From positions 1-64,000 of the forward strand of contig JAEHCK010000012.1 in NCBI GenBank assembly GCA_020696345.1: a DNA stretch of 64,000 nt. Direction: 5' to 3'. The translations under genes and the position numbers were made by a program. The notes under the pieces were generated by a model. That model did not search any database. It was not told the DNA's origin and saw nothing but the letters and a program-made list of their open reading frames with translations. The DNA comes from Thermoplasmata archaeon. Lineage in GTDB: Archaea; Thermoplasmatota; Penumbrarchaeia; JAEHCK01. Positions 1 through 8,500 of the stretch are shown one piece after another (positions within the stretch are counted from its first letter, which is position 1; each line of letters opens with the position of its first letter).

Positions 1-412
1 CATAAGCAGTGTAGAATAACATCACTTTATCATACGAATCAGCCTTTCTCGCAACATCTTGAATCGCCCTTAAAATGTTTTCTTTTCCAGTAGTACCACT
101 ACTCGTCACTTCTTTATCTCTCTCCAAATATGGAAAATCACAGGTTGATTTTGGAAAATTATCATGCACACCAACATAATTAATCTGATCCTGCAAGTAA
201 TATCCTGTATATCCCGGCCCGGGCTTGGTGTTATTGTGATGCTCTGTCAACATTAGACCCATCTCCTGGATGTGTCCTCGGAACTGGCTTCTATCAAAAG
301 CGATATCACCTTTGCTCCCCTCGATCAGTATCGCGAATCTATTATCACCGTTACCGTTATGTTTCGGTAGGTCCACGGCGTTCGCCAGCGTCCGGCTCAC
401 TGCTCGGGACAT
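1..412 (-). CDS. Caspase-like (clan CD) module, partial at window edge
   Basis: The frame is open on the minus strand from ATG at 412 to the left edge, about 137 residues, with the C-terminus outside the window. It aligns by eye, residue for residue, with residues about 2258-2385 of the 2671-residue protein at 5590-13605. Shared stretches include NGDNRFAILIEGSKG, the YTGYYLQDQI segment, KSTCD, YLERDK and ARKADSYDKV. The strand that should end in the catalytic His-Gly of caspase-fold proteases reads FYTAY at the edge, so the His is Tyr here as in the large paralogue. The large upstream region of the paralogue is missing: the frame continues only about 21 codons upstream of the ATG before a stop. 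I therefore suspect a truncated duplicate, either a short gene or a remnant. No good ribosome binding site is evident. Confidence 0.6.
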   Translation of the reverse strand, partial: MSRAVSRTLANAVDLPKHNGNGDNRFAILIEGSKGDIAFDRSQFRGHIQEMGLMLTEHHNNTKPGPGYTGYYLQDQINYVGVHDNFPKSTCDFPYLERDKEVTSSGTTGKENILRAIQDVARKADSYDKVMLFYTAY

Positions 413-716
413 TTGAGATTCATTATCGATATGGTCAAATGCCCTCGGGCTCGCCCCCTGATTAATTGTTGCTTACCATTCCGCAAACCCGCCCGAAACC
501 TCGTAAGGTTTCGGCATCGCCGTGATATGATTTTTTGCATTATATCCGCCTCCAACTCCGTTCCCCCTGACCCATGTTCCGCACCTGCGGTGGCACAAGC
601 CCATCCCCCCTTGTGCCGTCCTCGGCACGGATTGATTATTTAATTCCAATGATAATAATATATGGGTATGTCAATAATTATATTAAGAACTATGTTATTT
701 AAACTTAATCGTTGAG
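413..716. other. GC-rich intergenic stretch with two hairpins
   Basis: This 300-base stretch is far richer in GC than the AT-rich genes on either side. It has two perfect inverted repeats: a 9-bp stem with a 4-nt loop at 493-514 and an 8-bp stem at 592-617. Parts of it (about 435-455 and 575-592) resemble DNA at about 13970-14012. No convincing gene is seen here. Confidence 0.5.
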
Positions 717-1520
717 TTAAATTACATTTACATTTTGTCTTTTTATATCAAATAGCAATTGAATAAAAATTGAATATAAAATTACAAATTTTAATTTCAT
801 TTCAAACATATTAAATAATCCTACAAGGTCACCGTCATTAAGCGTAATTTCAAATGTTTTTTTACCAGATTTAATATCGGTAAATTTAATAGTATTATCA
901 TTTATAAATTCAAATCTTCCATGAGCTACGGAATTTCTAATATGAGTTATATCAGCTTTTCCTTCCGATCCTTGTTTTCTAATTGTAAAAAAATCCTCAA
1001 TTAGTTGATCTCTCTTCTTTTTATCTATTTTCATTCCTATATCTATAAGCATAACCATCTTTTTTCTAATAAATCCATTAGAACTGGCATATGCTTCGTA
1101 TCTAAGTATATGAGCTAAACAGAGTAAAAACATAAAATTTTTTTTAGATTTTCGAGATTTCTTTTTTTCAAAAGATTGTATTTCTTGAAATAATATTCCC
1201 AAAGAATTTTCAATTTTATCTAATCTTCCTGTTTCATCTTTAAGTAAATTTACTTTTTTCCCAGATTTTAATCTTTTTCCATAGACTTTAATAATAATTT
1301 TTTCAAAGATTTTATAAGATTTTTCATATGAAATATCTCTATTACAAAACTCTGAAATAAGCATATTTTCTCCTTTAAGTAACATTTGTTGTTTAATAAC
1401 ATTTTTATTATCATATCTCTTTAATTCTTGTATAAAAATTCTTTTTGTTTTGTTGAATTTGAATTTTTTTGTCATTTCTATTATATTTATTAAATTATTT
1501 CTAACATTATCAATTTTCAA
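717..1520 (-). CDS. HEPN-like domain protein (candidate RNase or defence protein)
   Basis: A 267-residue, Lys/Ile/Asn-rich protein. Near residues 192-201 it has the motif HIRNSVAHG, which fits the R-N-x3-H signature (R-x4-H) of HEPN domains. Many such domains act as metal-independent RNases in toxin-antitoxin, abortive-infection and CRISPR systems. The motif is followed by a beta-rich segment (GRFEFINDNTIKFTD) and a C-terminal hydrophobic helix, a layout I recall from several HEPN families. The start is TTG at 1520, chosen because GGAGGC (1528-1533) sits 7-8 nt upstream. The gene is very AT-rich compared with the housekeeping genes. A 62-nt structured inverted repeat lies just upstream. The target is unknown, and no separate antitoxin of the MNT type is adjacent. 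Confidence 0.5.
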   Translation of the reverse strand: MKIDNVRNNLINIIEMTKKFKFNKTKRIFIQELKRYDNKNVIKQQMLLKGENMLISEFCNRDISYEKSYKIFEKIIIKVYGKRLKSGKKVNLLKDETGRLDKIENSLGILFQEIQSFEKKKSRKSKKNFMFLLCLAHILRYEAYASSNGFIRKKMVMLIDIGMKIDKKKRDQLIEDFFTIRKQGSEGKADITHIRNSVAHGRFEFINDNTIKFTDIKSGKKTFEITLNDGDLVGLFNMFEMKLKFVILYSIFIQLLFDIKRQNVNVI

Positions 1521-1527
1521 TTTTTAT

Positions 1528-1533
1528 GCCTCC
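1528..1533 (-). promoter_or_regulatory. Shine-Dalgarno GGAGGC deciding the TTG start of the HEPN-like gene
   Basis: GGAGGC on the minus strand lies 7 nt upstream of TTG 1520. There is no in-frame ATG nearby, so this site supports the TTG initiation codon. Confidence 0.6.
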
Positions 1534-1575
1534 GTTAGATAATATTTAGTTTTAAATTTTGATATATTTTTTTTT

Positions 1576-1637
1576 ACAAAAACTTTATCTCCCGTCTTTG
1601 CACATTGTAATGCAAAGCCAGAAAGTAAAGTTTTTGT
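1576..1637. repeat. 62-nt nested inverted repeat (12-bp outer, 7-bp inner stem)
   Basis: Perfect 12-bp outer arms lie at 1576-1587 and 1626-1637. They enclose a symmetric 8/8-nt internal loop and perfect 7-bp inner arms CTTTGCA/TGCAAAG around an 8-nt loop. It lies between the divergently transcribed HEPN-like and PD-(D/E)XK-like genes. It could be a structured RNA, an operator or a small mobile palindrome; the sequence alone does not decide. Confidence 0.65.
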
Positions 1638-1723
1638 TCTCAGCAGATTTTCAGATTAATTTCGAACTTCTCTCCCAGATTTGAGTTTATAAGTTATAAT
1701 TTAATTTTATTTCCTTCCACCTT

Positions 1724-1766
1724 CTCCGATTTTTCCACTAGCAAAACCATAGAAAAATCTACGGAG
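1724..1766 (+). promoter_or_regulatory. Hairpin that could sequester the Shine-Dalgarno of the next gene
   Basis: CTCCG followed by ATTTTTC (1724-1735) can pair with GAAAAAT (1752-1758) and CGGAG (1762-1766), leaving a 3-nt bulge. CGGAG contains the likely ribosome binding site for the ATG at 1776, so the fold would mask it. Translational control is inferred. Confidence 0.45.
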
Positions 1767-1775
1767 TTGATATGA

Positions 1776-2102
1776 ATGAGTTGGATAAATCATTTGACGA
1801 GGTTATCGAACGAGCCATATAGGCATTTCATGGCGAAAGCCTGTATGTTCTGGATCCTACGTAAGTTGAAGCATGATGTTGCTACCGAGTGGGGTGTAGG
1901 TAATGGTTATGTGGATCTATGCGACAAGACAACCCGCACCCTGTATGAGATTGAGTTCCAGGTATCAGCCAAGCATTTCGCAGAGAAACGCGAACAGTAT
2001 AATATCAGCGGTTATGAAATTATAATCGTAAATTGTTCAAAGATGCCAATGGAAATCAATCAAATGATGAAGTTTCTTGAGCAGTATGTTGTTCCTGATT
2101 AG
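1776..2102 (+). CDS. Small PD-(D/E)XK-like protein (putative nuclease)
   Basis: A 108-residue protein. The central part reads EWGVGNGYVDL, then YEIEFQ, giving E37, D47, E58/E60 and Q62 on predicted beta strands. This matches the (E)-D-ExQ/K pattern of PD-(D/E)XK nuclease folds. The usual Lys is not in place; Gln62 or Lys66 may substitute. ATG 1776 is preceded by GGAG (1763-1766), which is why it was chosen. The last 47 bases overlap, tail to tail, the 3' end of the minus-strand surface protein gene. It stands divergently beside the HEPN-like gene, so the two may form a small defence or mobile-element islet. I do not recognise a named family, and the nuclease call is a motif-level inference. 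Confidence 0.5.
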   Translation: MSWINHLTRLSNEPYRHFMAKACMFWILRKLKHDVATEWGVGNGYVDLCDKTTRTLYEIEFQVSAKHFAEKREQYNISGYEIIIVNCSKMPMEINQMMKFLEQYVVPD

Positions 2103-5100
2103 GTGTGTTTTGTTCTTGTTCAGACCCAGATGAAGTTATGGTCTGCTCAACTAGCGATGGCTTCTCTTCATCTTTTGTTAAACTTTCTTCGGTTGTTTCA
2201 ACTTGTCCAGGCGGTAATCTCGGCACTTGTTTGGCCACTGGTACTGATATCTGTTCAGGTTCTTGCTTTTTAACGACGGGAGACAATATAGATTGTTTTG
2301 ATCCGTCAGATGTAGCTGAAACCGGCAATTGCTCAGAAGAGGATGCTGCCTGGATCTGCTCTTGAACTATTTCTGAAGTGGTCGCTACACCAGACTCCTC
2401 GATCTCCGCCTCCACGGTCGGCAGCGGTCTTTGTTTAGCACGTTTCTTGCGCGTCACGATCAACATGAATATACATATCAGGATCACAATGATAATAATT
2501 ACAAGAAATATATAAAACCAAATATTTTCGGAAATGGTATCGGTCGTTGATGTTTCCTTATCTTCAGTTATCTTGATGGTTAAGGTTACCTTTTTCTCGA
2601 GTATGAATTTGTGCATGGCTGCATTTCCGGAAGCTGCCACAATGGTTAGTTGTATCTCACCTTTTTTTACATCTTTCATAGCAGATATCGTTATGTTGAA
2701 TTCTGCAGTACCATTTGGGATAATATTTCTAATTTTTGGTCCGTTTATTGATGCATTAATGCCTTGAACAGCTTGATCCAGTGGTTTCAACACGATCATA
2801 TCGTCGACGTCGCCCAGGTTGGTCACGATGGCGGTGATGGATATTTGTTCGCCGGGCTTTATCTCCACCAGATCGGGTACGATTGTCAGTGTGAAATCAA
2901 AGTTTGGTGTGGGTATGATAGTTATTTTTACATTAGCTATAGATATCTCACCGGCGATGTCGGAAACTTCCAGTCTGATCTGGTGCTGACCAGATGGTAA
3001 TAAGATATAAGTTAGGTTTTTTCCTTCGCCAAATTTACCTGAGATGTTCGAATACCATTTAAATGTTAATCTATCCACGTAGATCAGGTCAGGGTCATCA
3101 CAGATCGCCGAGAAATTGATTTCTGTCCCGTTCTCGACCTCAACCCTATCCTTTGGTTCAATGATCACCGCCGGCCCGGGAGCGTCATTCACCGGTGTTA
3201 CGGTTATGGTAACATTGTCAGAAACATTGAAGACACTGTCGTTAGCATAGAAAATTAATGTCTCTTTACCGTTCCAGTTCTTTTCCGGAATCAATGTTAC
3301 GGTGCCGTTATTCTGATGAATGGTGACATTGAGATGTGCCTGGCCTTCGCATTGAAACACCAATGGGTCGTTGTTGATATCTTTGAACCAATGATAAAGA
3401 TTAATTGAGTTATCAATCGTATCCTCCGGTATCTCGAAATCCTTGATTGAATTATTGATCACCGGCCAGTGTTGTCCCAAAGTGGTTATTCCTTGCGCTA
3501 AATTCGAAAACCCTGATTCATTCGGTACTTCATCGAAGGCAGTAATGACATAATAATAAGTTGTTTCTTCATCCAGGCCAGTATCAATATATTCTTCATT
3601 GTTTTTTTCTATAGTATCAATGGGCTCGCCCCATTTGTTTGGATCTGATTTTTCACTTTTAAAGAGATTGTACCCTTCCAGATCAGGTTCAATGTTCGGG
3701 TCCCAAATCAATGTGGTAGAATTGTGGGTGGTAGAAATTACTTCTAATCCATTGGGTGGTTTTGGCGGGACAGAGTCCCATGGGATTCCTGAAACGATTA
3801 CAGAATAATTGGATAACTGCCCACGATGGTCTCTTGCCATGATACGATATTGATACGTTTCCCCGTCATTCAGGCCGGTGTGGTTATAAGTGAAACCGGG
3901 ATGTGTAATTGGTTCAATTTGTTCCCAATCAACCATCGTTTCATTCTTGAATTCCAAATCGTAATGGTCCGTATCCACTGTATTCAAGTCCCATGATATA
4001 TTGAGCGTGTTGCCAGGTGGGTATGTCGAGACTTGAAGATTCTCAGGTATGTTTGGGGGCCAGTCAACGGTGATATCAACGATGTTCGACCATACGCTTT
4101 GATATTTTTCGTTGTATGCTTTGACGCGGTAATAGTAAGTGTCATTTTTTCTGTTAGAAATATTAAAACTTAATTCTGAACCATTGTAGAGTTCTGTTGG
4201 TGAATTGAAATTAGAGTTATTGTCTTCTTGTAATATATATCCTGTTATCCTGGCAGTCACGTTCCATAATAAAGTGTAGTTTCCATCTGTATCGACTTCA
4301 CCGGGATCGCTCAATATCGGTATCCCTGGTTTTAACCAACCTAAAGGATTAATGAAGGGATAATAATCTAGTTTTAAAAATGGTAACTTTGTGTCACCAA
4401 TAGCATCACCTTTGATTAAATGTTTGTCAGTAATATCCCATGAATAAATCATAGCACCTGTATCATTGCCAGTATATTCTGACCAATAGTTGCCTTCTTG
4501 ATTACTATTATTATAATAATTATAAAAGGCATATCCTTCAACAATAGCTGCATCATAATAATTAGCTTTATTCGAAATGAAATTATTATAATAAAAATAA
4601 TTATCTTTCGAGCCGTATTGTAAACTAAAACCACTTTGATTATTGTATGATATTGTATTTCTATAAAAAGTATTATTATTTGATGTAAATAATTTAAAAC
4701 CATCTGTATTTTTTGTAATGGTGTTATTTATAATGAAATTTTTATTACATAGGATATCTAAGTGAATTCCAACATTTCCATTATAAGAACAATAATTATC
4801 AATAACTGTATTTGAATTGGATATATATAGGTTTATACCTACCCATTTATTAAAATTACAAGAATTATTTTTAATAATATTTGTATTTGAAATATAAAAA
4901 TGAATACCAACTCGACTATTATTATTGCAGATGTTATTTTTTATTGAATTTGAAGTTGAATTATAAGAATATATCCCAAAATCATTATTTGAACAATTAT
5001 TATTTTTAATAGTTACATTGTTAACATTCCTTAATTCAATACCCGCATCTAAATCTGTAAATGGAGTAATAAATTTATTACCGCTACCAGTTATAGTAAA

Positions 5101-5484
5101 TCCAGAAATACTCACGAAATTTGCGGAAATATAAACAACATCTCCAATTCCGCTTCCATTTATTATTGTGTTTTTTGTTCCGTTTCCTATTAATGTTACT
5201 GTTTTATTTACAATTAGATTCTCATAATATACCCCTGCCCACACATAAATAATATCTCCATTACTAGCGTTATTTATCGCATCCTGAATAGTAGTATAAT
5301 TTCCATTACCATTACAATCTACAATTATTATATTTTTAGCAGTTACATTATCAATATTAATTATTTTTTCAAATATGAAAAATCCAATTAAACCTGAGAT
5401 AATCAACACAAATACAATATAAGCAGATATTGCCCCCATTCTTAATTTGTTACCAGACATCTTATTCACATTTCCTAATGTCAT
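2056..5484 (-). CDS. Membrane-anchored surface protein: NosD-type beta-helix, FN3 and cadherin-like domains
   Basis: 1142 residues. An N-terminal hydrophobic segment (about 17-37) exports the chain. Residues about 50-335 form Asn-rich right-handed beta-helix repeats, opening with a YTTIQDAINNA motif and closing with the NYWSEYTG box typical of NosD-like proteins. Three fibronectin type III-like domains follow (about 380-660). After them come a cadherin-like domain (about 665-775, ending TITVTPVNDAPGP), a PKD/Ig-like domain (about 775-865) and a CARDB/NEW3-like domain (about 870-980). A transmembrane helix (about 988-1011), a basic stop-transfer patch and a Glu/Gln/Ser-rich cytoplasmic tail of about 130 residues end the protein. 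Abundant N-x-S/T sequons fit a glycosylated archaeal surface protein. Role is probably adhesion or envelope. The gene at 60702 is an architectural paralogue. Confidence 0.8.
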   Translation of the reverse strand: MTLGNVNKMSGNKLRMGAISAYIVFVLIISGLIGFFIFEKIINIDNVTAKNIIIVDCNGNGNYTTIQDAINNASNGDIIYVWAGVYYENLIVNKTVTLIGNGTKNTIINGSGIGDVVYISANFVSISGFTITGSGNKFITPFTDLDAGIELRNVNNVTIKNNNCSNNDFGIYSYNSTSNSIKNNICNNNSRVGIHFYISNTNIIKNNSCNFNKWVGINLYISNSNTVIDNYCSYNGNVGIHLDILCNKNFIINNTITKNTDGFKLFTSNNNTFYRNTISYNNQSGFSLQYGSKDNYFYYNNFISNKANYYDAAIVEGYAFYNYYNNSNQEGNYWSEYTGNDTGAMIYSWDITDKHLIKGDAIGDTKLPFLKLDYYPFINPLGWLKPGIPILSDPGEVDTDGNYTLLWNVTARITGYILQEDNNSNFNSPTELYNGSELSFNISNRKNDTYYYRVKAYNEKYQSVWSNIVDITVDWPPNIPENLQVSTYPPGNTLNISWDLNTVDTDHYDLEFKNETMVDWEQIEPITHPGFTYNHTGLNDGETYQYRIMARDHRGQLSNYSVIVSGIPWDSVPPKPPNGLEVISTTHNSTTLIWDPNIEPDLEGYNLFKSEKSDPNKWGEPIDTIEKNNEEYIDTGLDEETTYYYVITAFDEVPNESGFSNLAQGITTLGQHWPVINNSIKDFEIPEDTIDNSINLYHWFKDINNDPLVFQCEGQAHLNVTIHQNNGTVTLIPEKNWNGKETLIFYANDSVFNVSDNVTITVTPVNDAPGPAVIIEPKDRVEVENGTEINFSAICDDPDLIYVDRLTFKWYSNISGKFGEGKNLTYILLPSGQHQIRLEVSDIAGEISIANVKITIIPTPNFDFTLTIVPDLVEIKPGEQISITAIVTNLGDVDDMIVLKPLDQAVQGINASINGPKIRNIIPNGTAEFNITISAMKDVKKGEIQLTIVAASGNAAMHKFILEKKVTLTIKITEDKETSTTDTISENIWFYIFLVIIIIVILICIFMLIVTRKKRAKQRPLPTVEAEIEESGVATTSEIVQEQIQAASSSEQLPVSATSDGSKQSILSPVVKKQEPEQISVPVAKQVPRLPPGQVETTEESLTKDEEKPSLVEQTITSSGSEQEQNTPNQEQHTAQETSSFD

Positions 5485-5504
5485 ATATTTTTTATATATT
5501 CAAT

Positions 5505-5512
5505 AATATAAA
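5505..5512 (-). promoter_or_regulatory. TATA box, probably for a leaderless transcript
   Basis: TTTATATT on the minus strand lies 21-28 nt upstream of the ATG at 5484. That is the spacing expected between an archaeal box A and a transcription start at or next to the initiation codon. No Shine-Dalgarno sequence is visible. Confidence 0.5.
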
Positions 5513-5589
5513 TAATTTGAGTAAAAGATTTCAATCTAATAATCTCTAGTTTTTATGGATTTATGTGAACGATTACTGATTAATTAATT

Positions 5590-8500
5590 TCAGAATAAAT
5601 AATTATTTCCTTCTTCTAAGTAAGTATATTCTATTTTTGGTTCGTCATACCATGGATCAAATGCACCATTTTTATTCAATCGATAACCTAGATGCCAGAG
5701 TTTCATAAAATTATATGATTCTTCAGAAGATATATAATCATTTGAATACCCACTTATTGATGGAAAATGTGAATAACCATTTAATGCATTTGTAGTGCTT
5801 TCATCAGCATCTAATATATCATTACTTTGCACAGTACTTTGAGTAAATCTATCAATGTATATAGCTTCAGTTAATCCCGAAACAAATTCAACACCGTTAT
5901 CTCCCCAATTTTCATAAAAATCTATTCCATTCGAAGGTTTTTCTCTTTCAATTTCATATAACTCATCATTATACTTTGATAATTCATACTGCCAAACTGT
6001 TTGACCTGAGGTTGGATTATATTCTTCGTAATCAATCTTTGGAGCATCACCATCATCGTATTGTTTGCCTTGTGCAATCCACCACCCAACATAATAAACC
6101 TGTGTTGTTGAACTTATTTCCTTATTACACAAATCAAAATCATATTCTTTTCCATTTGTTCTGGATTCCCCAGCCTTATCACTCGTGATAATTACCCGAT
6201 TTGTCTCATCTTTATAAGTCGTAGATGTAATTTTATCCCGCTTTAATTCATCTATCCAATCACCAGAAAAATCCGGCTGCAAAATAATTGTCATATCTTT
6301 GCATTCAATGGTATCCAAATAATTGTCCAACCCATATAGTTTTTTGATTGTTATAATAGAATTTATATCTGGCGTTAAGTCAATGGGTGTAATTGAATTG
6401 CTATTATCCGCATCAAAGAAATATTCAGTTGTTCCTCCAAACGATTGCGTTCCACCGTATCCCGTATAAAAGAAAAGCACCTTATCATATGAATCGGATT
6501 TCCTGGCAACCTCTTGAATAGCCCAAAAAATGTTTTTCAAACCCATTTTTTGCGTAACTTGTTTATCTCTCTCCAGATACGGATAATCACAAGTTGATTT
6601 TGGATAATCATCATGTATACCAACATAGAATATCTGATCCTGCAGATAGTACCCAGTATATCCCGGTTCCGGTTTTATATTATTCTCGTGTTCGGTGAGC
6701 ATCTTCGCCATTTCGCGAATATTAGCTTCGAACTGTTCCTGTTGGAACGGTTCATTCGGATTTGCCTTGATACCTTTGCTCCCCTCGATCAGTATCGCAA
6801 ACCGATTATCACCGTTACCGTTATGTTTCGGCCCTGCCCCGAACATGCCCCACTTGATAGCTTCGGGGTAAGATTCGTAATCATCGGATTCTTTCAATCT
6901 CTCAGCCCCTGCACCCATAATGATCTCGACCTTTTGATTACCATCGGTGTCGGCTATTGCGGACGATGCGATATATGTTGGATATTCCACGCCCGTTCCC
7001 AGTGCGTAATAGCTGTAGTCCTCATCCACGGCACCCGCGGTATCCAGGCAGTAGATGTGTCCATCCGCGGACATTGCGACCGTTTCGTAGCCGCCGTCGG
7101 GGAATGAATTGAGGTCAACCGCCGATGGTGATACGCTGAACGCACCCTTCGTGCCTTCGCCTACCGCGGGGAACTGCCAGTTCAGGGTGCCATCCGAGTT
7201 TAAGCAATATGTGACGCCGTTATCGGAACCGATCACGACCTCAAGCTCTTCTGTTGAAATATCGACATTAGCGATGGAAGGTGATGAGCGGATTGGTGAG
7301 TAGGTGTTGAATGTCCATTTTAGTTTACCTTCATAATCTATGCAATAAATCTTACCATCATCGCAACCAACTACTATTTCCATATAACCATCGCGGTCGA
7401 GATCGCCGATGGCGGGGGTGGATTTGATTGGAGAGCCGGTATCATATGGTTGTAGCTCTTCTTTTGAACCTATCCATATATGATCACCCTTATGATTTAA
7501 ACAATAAATTTTTCCATTCTCATTACATATTATTATCTCTAATAAATCATTATTGTTTAAATCACCGATTACTGGCGATGAATATGTGTCTGCATTATAT
7601 GGATCTCTATAAAATAGTTCGCCTATCCAAGTATCACCTATTACCCCCAATGCTGGACTTCTTAACCCAGCATGTAATATAATCTTATTTGTATCATAAA
7701 ATCCTTCCATACCAAAAGAATGTCTGACACTCGGTTTGGTATTAGGTCTTGCTTTTGTTAAAGTCCATATGTTATTGCTTTGATCATACACCCAATTATC
7801 ATATATCATTCCAAGGCTCCCTCCGTATCCGCCAAATAGAAATGCTTTATCATCATTCCATATAGATGCCATTTCTCCTGATCTTTTGGTTGGGATATAT
7901 ATTGGATTAAATGTTAGTTTGATCCATTTGTTAGTAGGGGTATTTGAATTATATTCCCAAGTATCGTCAAGATAATTAGTTGTAATTCCATTAAAATTAC
8001 GACCACCAAAAAGTACTACATTATCAGTTCCATAGATAGTTGCCATTGAATGACCTTCTCTAGCATTTGGTTTAATTGACATTTTTTTCTCAGTCCACTC
8101 ATCACTACTATAATCATATTCCCAAGTATCATCAAAATAATTCCAATCGATAGAGCATCCTCCAAAAAGCACAACTTTATCTGTTTCGTGAATAGAGGCC
8201 ATTGCATGCCAAATTCTTTTACTTGGTTTAGGAGGTGATGGATTCATTTTTGTCCAACTGTTAGCACTGAAATCATATACCCAAGTATCATCGAAAAAAT
8301 TAGTTGAATTTCTACCGCCGAATAGTACAACCTTATCCGTTCCCCAAATAGTTGCCATTGCATGACTTTCTCTAGCATTTGGTTTGCTCCCTGAAGGATT
8401 TTTATCAGTCCAAGTTTTGGTACTTAAATCGTACACCCAAGTATCATCAATTAATGGGGATTTTTTACCACCAAAAAGCAACACTTTATCTGTTCCATGA

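Noticed and set aside
413-643. 76-residue plus-strand frame with Cys/Pro/Arg
   Set aside because: GC-rich random-looking frame without a ribosome binding site.
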